A stretch of DNA of 64,000 nucleotides. Source: G963665495 sp963665495 (GTDB taxonomy: Bacteria; Desulfobacterota; Desulfovibrionia; Desulfovibrionales; Desulfovibrionaceae). A program made the translations under genes and the position numbers. The first letter of the stretch is position 1; the number at the start of each line of letters is the position of its first letter. A model generated the notes under the pieces. The model was not told where the DNA came from. It saw only the letters and a program-made list of their open reading frames with translations, and did no database searches. This document shows, one piece after another, positions 9,160 through 17,257 of this stretch. The stretch spans positions 1,674,001-1,738,000 of the forward strand of contig OY762289.1 of assembly GCA_963665495.1 (NCBI GenBank), in the 5' to 3' direction.

Positions 9160-9414
9160 GCTGCCACCCCCTTGACGAAGCGGGCAGGGCAGGGCACAAT
9201 TACTTTTGAAACTACATTTTTGTTTTCGCTGAAATTACCCGGTGCCTGCCCGCATCGGGTTTTTTCGTTTGATAGGTGAAAAATATTTGCGCAACAAAAG
9301 CGCAACACACTCCGCGTATTTTTCGTTATTCCTCGGTATGATTGGTCAGAAAAATTCTCAATAATTGTAATAGATAGTGAGTTTTCGGTATCCGTCGGTA
9401 ATCCATAAAATGGG

Positions 9415-9460
9415 CCTCCGGAGCCAAAGGCAGGGCGTTCGAATCGCCCATTGCCCACCA
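9415..9460 (+). other. tRNA 3' fragment (att-like repeat, copy 1)
   Basis: The 3' part of a tRNA: anticodon loop CTCCGGA, a T-arm GGGCG-TTCGAAT-CGCCC with a perfect stem, then ATTGCCCACCA including CCA. The 5' half is absent, so this is not a gene but an integration scar. An anticodon CCG (Arg) is suggested by the loop. The intact tRNA probably lies left of the window. Confidence 0.75.
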
Positions 9461-9469
9461 TATAAAATC

Positions 9470-9506
9470 AAAGGGTTATGCTAATAAAGTGTAACCCTTT
9501 CTTTTT
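9470..9506 (+). terminator. Rho-independent terminator after tRNA fragment
   Basis: A perfect 9-bp stem, AAAGGGTTA/TAACCCTTT, with a 13-base loop and a CTTTTT tail. It probably is the former terminator of the tRNA gene, carried with the fragment. Apart from this and the tRNA fragment, the 9160-9620 stretch shows no gene. Confidence 0.7.
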
Positions 9507-9620
9507 GCGGTACGTTGAACTTGCCACCATCTTTGGACCAGTTATAATGAGAACAATCTGGGGCCTGCCCCTCTGGGCATCCCAAAACGAGCTATTAGGA
9601 AATAGCTTGCTTTCTTCTCC

Positions 9621-11498
9621 CTAAAAAATCCGCAGAGTAGGAACAGGGCGAGGATTTCCGGAGGCGTTTCCGTTGGAACCACCAGCGACCGAGTCATTGC
9701 TGTCATTGTCGCGATCGGAATTATTGTCCGAGTCATTGTTGGCGCTGGCTGGTTGAGTTGTGTAAGCGTATACGGAGCTGTTTGTTTGGTCTTCGCTGTT
9801 TTGGGCCACGATTTGATAATAATATTTTGTCCCCGAAGCGAGTCCGGGAATAGTTCCGGTTACTGTTTTGTAGCCGATGCCGCTGGTCGAACCGATCTGG
9901 ACACTGGAGTTCAAAGCAGCCGCAGAAGTTCCGTAGTAGACGGTTACGGTAGTGACAGCGCCATTTGCATTCACTGTTGCAGTAATTGTGGCGCTTGTGC
10001 TGGTAGTCGATGAACTGATTGCGCCGTTGCTTCCGCTTATTTCCGGCTTATCCTGCCAGTTATAGATATATGCCGATCCGGCGTGGTTAGCGTAATTTCC
10101 CCCATCAGCGTCTGTATTTACTTGATCAGCGCCAATAAGCGTATAGATACCATTGTTTGAGCTTGCCATGCTCACGGAGATGCCAACCCTGTCCCCATTC
10201 GCCCTGTCCGAGGCGACGAGTTTGGCTTGTTGGGTCCAGTTTCCCGTGTCGTCTTTGGAAAAGACATAAGCGGATCCGGGGTCGGTAAGCGTATTGTTGC
10301 CATCAGCGTCTTCATCTTCGTAAAAAGCGCCAATGAGAGCAAAGGTACCAGTGTTTGAGCTTGCCATGCTCACGTAATGGCCAAAGTTGTCATTATTCGC
10401 CCTGTCACCGGCGACGAGTTTGGCTTGTTGTGTCCAATTCCCTGTGTCGTCTTTAACAAAAACATAAGCGGATCCGGGGTTGGTAAGTGTATTATTGCCA
10501 TCGGCGTCTTCATCCTCTTTATCAGCGCCAATGAGAGCAAAGGTACCAGTGTTCGAGCTTGCTATGCTCACGGATTTGCCAAAGGAGTCACTATCCCCCC
10601 TGTCACTGGCGACGAGTTTAGCTTGTTGTGTCCAGTTCCCTGTGTCGTCTTTAACAAAGACATAAGCGGATCCGGGGTTGGTAAGTGTATTGTTGCCATC
10701 AGCGTCTTCATCCTCTTCATCAGCGCCAATGAGCGCAAAGGTCCCATTATCTGAGCTTGCTATGTTCACGGAGGTGCCAAAGACGTCATTAGACGCCCTG
10801 TCACTGGCGACGAGTTTGGCTTGTTGTGTCCAGTTTCCTGTGTCGTCTTTAACAAAGACATAAGCGGATCCGGCATTGCCAAGTGTATTATTGCCATCAG
10901 CGTCTTCATCCTCCCAAGAAGCGCCAATGAGCGCAAAGGTACCATTATCTGAGCTTACTATGCTCACGGAGCAGCCAAAATGGTCAGATGCCGCCCTGTC
11001 GCCGGCGACGAGTTTTGCTTGTTGTGTCCAGTTTCCGGCGTCGTCTTTAGCAAAGACATAGGCGGATCCGGCAGAGGAAAGTGTATTGTTGCCATCAGCG
11101 TCTTCATCTTCGTAATAAGCGCCAATGAGCGCAAAGGTACCTTTATCTGAGCTTGCTATGCTCACGGAATAGCCAAAACGGTCACTAGCCGCCCTGTCGC
11201 CGGCGACGAGTTTAGCCTGTTGTGTCCAGTTTCCGGCGTCGTCTTTAATAAAGATATAAGCCGATCCGGCTAGGGCAAGTGTATTGTTGCCATCAGCGTC
11301 TTCATCTTCGTAACCAGCGCCAATAACGGCATAATTACCGTCTGGAGAGATACTCACGGAGTTGCCGAAGTAGTCCCCATACGCCCTGTCACTGGCGACA
11401 ATTTTTTGCATTTGGTTAAAGTCCCCCGCGAAAGCATAGTGAGTAAGCAGCATGAGGATGAGTACAGGTATCACGGCAATGAAGAAGTAACGTTTCAT
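9621..11498 (-). CDS. Secreted FG-GAP repeat protein
   Basis: 625 residues. A clear signal peptide ends with LLTHYAFAG near residue 25. Seven repeats of about 66 residues follow (residues 30-490). Each starts like KLVAGDRAASDRFGYSVSIA, contains FALIGA, and has an acidic DEDADGNNTL loop that looks calcium-binding, as in FG-GAP/integrin-type beta propellers. A fibronectin III-like domain (about 490-585) and a low-complexity Asn/Asp/Ser tail end the protein. It is predicted to be extracellular, in adhesion or surface binding. It is the only gene between two tRNA fragments and probably a transferred island of its own. Confidence 0.85.
   Translation of the reverse strand: MKRYFFIAVIPVLILMLLTHYAFAGDFNQMQKIVASDRAYGDYFGNSVSISPDGNYAVIGAGYEDEDADGNNTLALAGSAYIFIKDDAGNWTQQAKLVAGDRAASDRFGYSVSIASSDKGTFALIGAYYEDEDADGNNTLSSAGSAYVFAKDDAGNWTQQAKLVAGDRAASDHFGCSVSIVSSDNGTFALIGASWEDEDADGNNTLGNAGSAYVFVKDDTGNWTQQAKLVASDRASNDVFGTSVNIASSDNGTFALIGADEEDEDADGNNTLTNPGSAYVFVKDDTGNWTQQAKLVASDRGDSDSFGKSVSIASSNTGTFALIGADKEDEDADGNNTLTNPGSAYVFVKDDTGNWTQQAKLVAGDRANNDNFGHYVSMASSNTGTFALIGAFYEDEDADGNNTLTDPGSAYVFSKDDTGNWTQQAKLVASDRANGDRVGISVSMASSNNGIYTLIGADQVNTDADGGNYANHAGSAYIYNWQDKPEISGSNGAISSSTTSTSATITATVNANGAVTTVTVYYGTSAAALNSSVQIGSTSGIGYKTVTGTIPGLASGTKYYYQIVAQNSEDQTNSSVYAYTTQPASANNDSDNNSDRDNDSNDSVAGGSNGNASGNPRPVPTLRIF
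10200..11420 (-). repeat. 198-bp coding tandem repeats (FG-GAP units)
   Basis: The DNA of the FG-GAP gene repeats with a period of 198 bases and high identity between neighbours, for example around 10440-10637 and 10638-10835. The units are in frame and encode the propeller repeats. Confidence 0.8.
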
Positions 11499-12274
11499 CT
11501 TGTCCTCTGTTATGTGTAAATAAGTAAATATATTAAAGGGGAAAGAAACAAGTATATTAATCTTGTGACATTATAGTTAAGATCAGATTAAGAAATGAGA
11601 CCTATTTATGAAAAATATGAGAGGCAGAGGGAAATACGAGAACAGAAGATAGGCGAGAAACAAGGGTGTGTTTATAGATAGTTATAAAGTGTGCTCGCTA
11701 TAAAGTGCTAATAAGAAACAAGTTCGAATACGCCAATAATTGCCCTAGTATAAATAATAAAACACGGATTTTTAAGGGAGACCTTGCATCTAGTGGTCTG
11801 TATAATTACAGCTAGTTGTCATCTAATGCAGGGGAGGGGGGTACTGTGTGTTTTCCCTCTGGAGCCAAAGGACGGGCATTCGAATCGTCCATTGCCCACC
11901 ACCCAAAAAGTAAGCCGCAAGATGCGAGGGTAATCCGCTCGAGGATTATACGGAGTTATGCCATACGGGAATTGAATTGACATATGCTGTATAGAAGATA
12001 AATTTGCGGTGAAAGATGGTCCGGTGGATTTTTCTTCTTTCGGGGAAAACTAACTGTCTGTAGCTAAGGATCAAATTAATTATCAGAAATTGCCTTATCA
12101 ACTAGTAGGTGTCGTAAAGGGCTTATAGTAATTCGATTCTCTGATTTTAATCGGATGTGAATTCCCTGGCTTTGTCGGGGAGCAACGAAGTTGCACTTAT
12201 GCATAGTGTTTAACTGCTTTGGTCTGACGTGGGATGCACTGCATTAACTCCAATTCTGAGACTAAATTGCCATC
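11499..12274. other. Long AT-rich intergenic stretch
   Basis: No open frame of convincing quality is seen. It contains the second tRNA fragment and ends just before the TrkA-N/RyR gene. No promoter stands out with confidence. Confidence 0.5.
11856..11901 (+). other. tRNA 3' fragment (att-like repeat, copy 2)
   Basis: Same order as copy 1: GGAGCCAAAGGAC, then ATTCGAATCGTCC and ATTGCCCACCA. It differs at scattered positions that break the T-stem pairing, so it is older or decayed. Same orientation as copy 1. The two copies bracket the FG-GAP gene. Confidence 0.7.
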
Positions 12275-13978
12275 ATGAAACGCTCCCGGTTTTTGTTGCT
12301 TTGTTGCTATTTACTTGCCATTGGTCTGGGCTATTGGGGGCTTGTCGCGGCCAACGGCGAGCAACAGGCCAGCCCGGTTACGGAATTGGCCTATCAGACC
12401 CTGCGCCTCTTCATCATTGAAACTCCCTATCATTCGCCGCTCCCCTGGCAGCTCGAGATTGCACGATGGCTGGCGCCCGCGTGCGCGGCCTGGACTTTGT
12501 TCCTGGCACTCATGGCAACCTTGCGCGACCATGGCCTGCTCCTGCGCCGCTGGCTGGTCCAGGATCACGTGCTTATCTGCGGCCTGGGGGTGAAAGGCTT
12601 TTCCCTGGCAAGAGACTGCCTGGACCGGGGGAGAAAGGTCGTGATCATCGAAGCCGATCAGCAGTGCCCGCGGGTGGAAGGTATCCGCTTGCGGGGCGGG
12701 CAGGTGCTTTTCGGCGATGCCACGGACCCGGTCATGCTGCAGAAAGCCCGGGTTACGCGCAGCAACTGCCTGGTGGCGCTGTGCGGACGGGATGAAACCA
12801 ATGTGGAAGTCATGGTGCACGCCAGAAAGCTGGCTCAGGACAAAAAAGCACTGGTCAAAGCCTTTGCCCACATCGGTTCGCTGGACATCCGCCACGCGCT
12901 GACCACCCATGATCTGCTGACGCAGCATGAAGATTCCTTTGACGGCACGGTCTTCAACATTCACGAGATGAGCGCAAGGGCCTTGTTTGAGTCCTGGCCC
13001 CTGGACCGTGACGGGATTCTGCCCGCCGATACGCGTACCACGCATCTGGTGGTGGTGGGCTTCGGAGATGTCGGACAAAGTCTGGCGCTGCGCGTCGCAC
13101 AGATGTGCCATTTCGTGAATGGCCGCAAGCCGCGGCTGACCATCATCGATCCGCGCGTCGAGGAACTCTGGCGCGAGTTTCTCTGGCGATTTCCCTACTA
13201 TGAGGACATTGTCGAAGTAACGCGCGTCGGGGCGCCACTGGCGGATACGCGGGCCACCGGAGCCATCGACCTGGCCGCCAACCAGAGCGACAGCATCGCG
13301 TCATTGGCCGTTGTCCAGGGCAGCGACCAGGAAAATTTCACCACGGCTTTGCATCTGCTGCAGCGTCTGCGCTTTCTGGATATCCGCGTGGCCGTTTGCT
13401 TGAGCAGTTCCAGGGGGCTGGCCATGATGACCAGCGGCGGCGCGGATGCCAAACTCCTCGAACGTATGACTCCCTTTGGCCAATACGGCATCAATTGTTC
13501 CTCCCGCATGGTGTTGGGCGAAACCCTCGACGGCCTGGCGCAGGTTATTCACGGCTTTTATCTGAAAGACCGCCAGGCAAGCACCGTACGCAGCCAGGAA
13601 AACGATCCCTCCTGCCTGCCCTGGAGCAGACTCCCCGAGTATCTGCGGGATTCCAATCGCCAGCAGGCCCTGCACCTGCGGGTTAAATTACGTTCCCTGG
13701 GGATCACTACGCCCCTGGAGGACATCGACCCGGAGTTTATGCGTCTCACTGCCGACCAGATCGAACTGCTTGCCCGGCAGGAGCACGCGCGCTGGAATGC
13801 GGAAAAAATGCTGGACGGCTGGACCCTGGGCGAGCGTGACAACGCCAGGAAACACCATCCCTGCCTGGTTTCCTGGGAACAGCTGACGGAAGCCTACAAG
13901 GACTTCGACCGGTTGACCGTCGCGCGCATTCCGGAATACCTTCGCGAATACCAGCGCATCCGCAAAGAATCGCATTAG
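12275..13978 (+). CDS. Membrane protein with two TrkA-N domains and C-terminal RyR domain
   Basis: 567 residues. Two membrane segments (about 5-26 and 63-82) precede a TrkA-N/RCK NAD-binding domain with GLGVKG (about 102) and a second one with GFGDVG (about 262). The region between the helices has no TxGYGD-type filter, so it is not an evident potassium channel. Residues about 490-560 (LARQEHARWNAEKMLDGWTL and following HPCLVSW) are a RyR domain, closely similar in pattern to the C-terminus of the RelA/SpoT protein encoded at 17258-19804. No good ribosome site is visible before the ATG. It precedes the TIR-NB-ARC gene by 170 bases on the same strand. A role as membrane-anchored nucleotide or dinucleotide sensor is inference. 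Confidence 0.8.
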   Translation: MKRSRFLLLCCYLLAIGLGYWGLVAANGEQQASPVTELAYQTLRLFIIETPYHSPLPWQLEIARWLAPACAAWTLFLALMATLRDHGLLLRRWLVQDHVLICGLGVKGFSLARDCLDRGRKVVIIEADQQCPRVEGIRLRGGQVLFGDATDPVMLQKARVTRSNCLVALCGRDETNVEVMVHARKLAQDKKALVKAFAHIGSLDIRHALTTHDLLTQHEDSFDGTVFNIHEMSARALFESWPLDRDGILPADTRTTHLVVVGFGDVGQSLALRVAQMCHFVNGRKPRLTIIDPRVEELWREFLWRFPYYEDIVEVTRVGAPLADTRATGAIDLAANQSDSIASLAVVQGSDQENFTTALHLLQRLRFLDIRVAVCLSSSRGLAMMTSGGADAKLLERMTPFGQYGINCSSRMVLGETLDGLAQVIHGFYLKDRQASTVRSQENDPSCLPWSRLPEYLRDSNRQQALHLRVKLRSLGITTPLEDIDPEFMRLTADQIELLARQEHARWNAEKMLDGWTLGERDNARKHHPCLVSWEQLTEAYKDFDRLTVARIPEYLREYQRIRKESH

Positions 13979-14148
13979 GGGAGTGGCAGGCCTGGAATAC
14001 GTTTCGGCTGTCTTCTTTTTCCTTTCTCCACAGCATGGCTTTTGCTTTGCGTATGCGTTATGGCTTTTCTGGCATAAGGAAAGCCGTATTGTTTCCCGCC
14101 GTATCAATCCTCACGTAGTTACTGCATCTTCTTCAAGGAGCTTCGCCC

Positions 14149-15567
14149 ATGGCCTGCGACCTGTTCATTTCCTATGCGCGCAAAGACAATGCGAATCAGC
14201 GTATCACCGAATTCGTCGAGCAGCTTAAGCTCGAATTTCAAGCCTTTGCCGGGCGTCCGCTGGAAGTCTTTTTCGACAAGGTCGATATCCAGGGCATGCA
14301 GGACTGGCGGCATCGGATTTTGGAAGGGCTGCATGAATCGCGTTTGCTGCTGGCCTGTCTTTCGCCGGATTATTTCAAAAGCGAGTATTGCGAGTGGGAG
14401 TTCAACGAGTACCTCAAAAGCGAGCTGGGCCGGGCTTTTTTCGGGGACGGCGTGGCGCCCATCTATTTTGTGAACGTACCGGGCCTGGATTCCGAGGAAT
14501 TCGTGAAGCAGCGGGGCGAATGGATCGCTGAATTGCGGCGGCGCAATCATTTTGATTTTCAGCCCTGGCATACGGCCGGCATTGCCGCCCTGCGCGAGGC
14601 CGCGGTCAAGACCCAGATGGACGCACTCACCATCCAGATCAAGGAGCGTATCGACCGGGAGGTGGCCGCGGAGAACAGCCTGGGCAATGTGGAGAACCAC
14701 AACCCGCATTTCATGGGCCGCCGTTCTGAACTGCGCCGCTTGCGCGAAGAGCTTTCCCTGGGGCAGGTGGGCGTTCTCACGGCCGTGCACGGCCTGGGCG
14801 GCATGGGCAAGACCGCCCTGGCCACGGAATACGCCCACGCCTTTGCCCACGAATACGGGGGCGGGCGCTGGCTGGTCCGCTGCGAAGGCCGCGACGACCT
14901 GCGCCTGGCTCTGGCTGACCTGCATACGGCCCCCGGCATGGCTTTTGATTTCACCGAGGAGGAACAAAAGGACCCGGACAAGCAATTCGACCGCACCCTC
15001 CGGGAGTTGAAGCAACTGGCCGATACGCGCGCCCCCCATGCCTGTTTGCTGATCCTGGACAACGTGGACAAACCCGCCTTGCTCGAACCCGCGCAGACAA
15101 AATGGCTACCGCGGGATAACTGGCTGCATATCCTGGCCACCTCGCGCCTGGCTGAGGAAGACTTACACGGCGCATACGATGACCGGGCTTTTGTAAGTGT
15201 TGATGAATTGCTCGAAGAAGATGCTCTGGAGCTTATTCAATCCTTTCAGCCCGGCGGCAGTTTTGCCGATGAAGAGGAGCAAAACGCCACGCGAGAAATT
15301 GTCCGTTTGCTGAGCTGCTTTCCTCTGGCCGTGGAAGTCGCGGCAGTCTACCTGCGTGAGGCTGCCAAAGTTGGCGTTACGTGCACAGGTTTTTTTGGCG
15401 CGACTCAGGAAGGAAAGTATCGAGGGCCTGGAAGGAACCACCGGAAAAATGAAATCGGGCGTGCTTCATGGCGAGAAGAGCCTGCGCGCCACATTGAAGC
15501 CCACCCTCGAACGATTGAACGAAACCGAGCGTTGCGTGCTCGAATACGCGGCCCTGCTCCCCCCTGA
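14149..15567 (+). CDS. TIR-NB-ARC part of an NLR-like gene (frameshifted)
   Basis: Residues 1-150 are a TIR domain: FISYARKDN, then DYFKSEYCEWEF with the glutamate expected in NADase TIRs. A STAND/NB-ARC ATPase follows: FMGRRSELRRL, P-loop GLGGMGKTALA (about 215-225) and Walker B CLLILDN (about 300). Normal sequence ends near residue 410, where a T7 run at 15390-15396 puts the rest out of frame; the last 60 residues are spurious. The continuation is the TPR part that overlaps it. AAGGAG stands eight bases before the ATG. The intact gene would be 14149-17140, a TIR-NB-ARC-TPR protein that on sensing a trigger would degrade NAD or make a signal molecule. Confidence 0.85.
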   Translation: MACDLFISYARKDNANQRITEFVEQLKLEFQAFAGRPLEVFFDKVDIQGMQDWRHRILEGLHESRLLLACLSPDYFKSEYCEWEFNEYLKSELGRAFFGDGVAPIYFVNVPGLDSEEFVKQRGEWIAELRRRNHFDFQPWHTAGIAALREAAVKTQMDALTIQIKERIDREVAAENSLGNVENHNPHFMGRRSELRRLREELSLGQVGVLTAVHGLGGMGKTALATEYAHAFAHEYGGGRWLVRCEGRDDLRLALADLHTAPGMAFDFTEEEQKDPDKQFDRTLRELKQLADTRAPHACLLILDNVDKPALLEPAQTKWLPRDNWLHILATSRLAEEDLHGAYDDRAFVSVDELLEEDALELIQSFQPGGSFADEEEQNATREIVRLLSCFPLAVEVAAVYLREAAKVGVTCTGFFGATQEGKYRGPGRNHRKNEIGRASWREEPARHIEAHPRTIERNRALRARIRGPAPP

Positions 15568-17140
15568 CAACATCCCCTTGTCCTGGCTGCGGACCCTGGC
15601 GGCCAAGAATTTTCCCGAATTGGAGCAAGAAGCCGAACCTGGCTACGGCGATCCTTGGCTCGCACTGCTGCACCGCCTCCTCAGCCTGCGCCTGTTGCAA
15701 CCCACTGCAACGGTGGACAACAAGAATTTTCCGCTGGTGGTGCGTTTGCACCGACTGTTGGGGGAATTGCTGCGCAACGGACTGGATGAAGCAATTGTCG
15801 AGCAAGGCCAAGAACAGCTGATGGACCTTGCCTTGTCCCGCGCGGAATTTTTGGCTGAGAATTGGGTTGACAAGGAAAAACGCTGGGAAATAGCTCCTGT
15901 TGCCTATTTGGCAAGTTGGCGTATGGCAAAGAATGATCCGGCTGGGGCGGATTTGGCTATTTGGGTGTGTTCTCCAATGCGTGAGTTTGCACAATACAGC
16001 GATGCACGGATTTTGTTGCAACAGGCCGTGGCTATTTGGGAAAAGGCGTACGAACCTGACCATCCTACGCTTGTCGCGAGCTATTCCAACCTGGCGATGG
16101 TGGAAAAGGCCCTGGGCAATTTGAAGGCGGCAAAGCGCTTGTTGCAACAGGCCGTGGAGATTTTGGAAAAGGCGTATGAACCTGACCGTCCTACGCTTGC
16201 CTCGAGCTATTCCAACCTGGCGACAGTGGAAAAGGACCTGGGCAATTTTGAGGCGGCAAAGCGCTTGTTGCAACAGGCCGTGGCAATTGACGAAAAGGCG
16301 TACAAACCGGACCATCCTACGCTTGCCACGAGCTATTCCAACCTGGCGATGGTGGAAAAGGACCTGGGCAATTTGGAGGCGGCAAAGCGCTTGTTGCAAC
16401 AGGCCGTGGAGATTTGGAAAAAGGCGTACGAACCGGACCATCCACAACGGGCTTTGGGCTATTCCAACCTGGCTGTGGTGGAACAGAACCTGGGCAATTT
16501 GGAGGCGGCCAGGCGCTTGTTGCAACAGGCCGTGGAGATTTGGGAAAAGGCGTACGAACCGGACCATCCTAGTCTTGCCACGAGCTATTCCAACCTGGCG
16601 ATGGTGGAACAGGACCTGGGCAATTTGAAGGCGGCAAAGCGCTTGTTGCAACAGGTCGTAGAGATTTTTGAAAAGGCGTACAAACCGGACCATCCTACGC
16701 TTGCCACGAGCTATTCCAACCTGGCTCTGGTGGAACAGGGCCTGGGCAATTTGGAGGCGGCAAAGCGTTTGTTGCAACAGGCCGTGGCTATAAAAGAAAA
16801 GGCGTACGAACCAGACCATCCTAGGCTTGCCACGCGCTATTCCAACCTGGCGACGGTGGAAAAGGACCTGGGCAATTTGGAGGCGGCCAAGCGCTTGTTG
16901 CAACAAGCTGTGGAGATATGTGAAAAGGCGTACGAACCGGACCATCCCACGCTTGCCGTGAGCTATTCCAACCTGGCGACGGTGGAAATGGCCCTGGGCA
17001 ATTTGGAGGTGGCCAGGCGCTTGTTGCAACAGGCTGTGGCAATCGCAAAAAAAAGATTCGAGCCGGATCATCCAACCTTACGTACGTTTGTCTCGAATTT
17101 GGCTGTGGTGGAGCAAAAGTTGAACAACGAGGATGTGTAA
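15356..17140 (+). CDS. TPR part of the TIR-NB-ARC gene (frameshifted continuation)
   Basis: From about residue 9 this frame continues the STAND protein (FLARLRKESIEGLEG, then a winged-helix-like LERLNETERCVLEYAALLP). From residue 210 it carries eight to nine TPR units of 42 residues, each with YSNLA and LGNLEAAKRLLQQAV, of the kinesin-light-chain type. These are likely the sensing superstructure. It has no start of its own with a ribosome site, so it is not an independent gene unless frameshifting is programmed. The frame ends TAA at 17138-17140. Confidence 0.8.
   Translation: MRLPKLALRAQVFLARLRKESIEGLEGTTGKMKSGVLHGEKSLRATLKPTLERLNETERCVLEYAALLPPDNIPLSWLRTLAAKNFPELEQEAEPGYGDPWLALLHRLLSLRLLQPTATVDNKNFPLVVRLHRLLGELLRNGLDEAIVEQGQEQLMDLALSRAEFLAENWVDKEKRWEIAPVAYLASWRMAKNDPAGADLAIWVCSPMREFAQYSDARILLQQAVAIWEKAYEPDHPTLVASYSNLAMVEKALGNLKAAKRLLQQAVEILEKAYEPDRPTLASSYSNLATVEKDLGNFEAAKRLLQQAVAIDEKAYKPDHPTLATSYSNLAMVEKDLGNLEAAKRLLQQAVEIWKKAYEPDHPQRALGYSNLAVVEQNLGNLEAARRLLQQAVEIWEKAYEPDHPSLATSYSNLAMVEQDLGNLKAAKRLLQQVVEIFEKAYKPDHPTLATSYSNLALVEQGLGNLEAAKRLLQQAVAIKEKAYEPDHPRLATRYSNLATVEKDLGNLEAAKRLLQQAVEICEKAYEPDHPTLAVSYSNLATVEMALGNLEVARRLLQQAVAIAKKRFEPDHPTLRTFVSNLAVVEQKLNNEDV
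15990..17100 (+). repeat. 126-bp coding tandem repeats (TPR units)
   Basis: The TPR coding DNA repeats every 126 bases with near identity over long stretches (for example the segment around GGCGTACGAACCGGACCATC recurs). Differences cluster in a few codons per unit, as expected of repeats that recombine and diversify. Confidence 0.8.
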
Positions 17141-17155
17141 GGGGAAACGTCGCGG

Positions 17156-17236
17156 TTGACCTCGGGTATCGTTGCTATCATTCTCTTAGTTTTGTTGGCC
17201 GGTGGCGTCTATCTGCTCTACCGCTGGCTTTGGTAG
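17156..17236 (+). CDS. Tiny transmembrane tail or small membrane peptide after the TPR gene
   Basis: Directly after the TAA at 17138-17140, and in the same frame, 31 sense codons follow up to TAG at 17234-17236. They encode a hydrophobic helix (GIVAIILLVLLAGGVYLLYR) ending RWLW. Either the TAA is a nonsense mutation or readthrough point of a membrane-anchored NLR, or a 26-residue peptide starts at TTG 17156 with AAGGGG at 17139-17144 as ribosome site. The clean membrane helix in frame is unlikely to be chance. Confidence 0.4.
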   Translation: MTSGIVAIILLVLLAGGVYLLYRWLW

Positions 17237-17257
17237 CGAGCCACAACACCCCCCCAA

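Noticed and set aside
9156..9461. Open frame of about 100 codons on the minus strand
   Set aside because: Its first residues (MVGNGRFERPAFGSGG) are a tRNA 3' end read backwards, a common false gene, and the rest lacks a family.
10200..11420. Regular repeats that might suggest a CRISPR array
   Set aside because: The period is 198 bases, in frame, and encodes protein repeats. The same holds for the 126-bp and 99-bp arrays at 16-17 kb and 23-26 kb.
12275..13978. Potassium channel function for the TrkA-N protein
   Set aside because: There are two membrane helices but no TxGYGD-like filter between them.
15377..17071. Long minus-strand open frame opposite the TPR repeats
   Set aside because: It only mirrors the repeated TPR codons. 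The plus strand carries the recognisable repeats.
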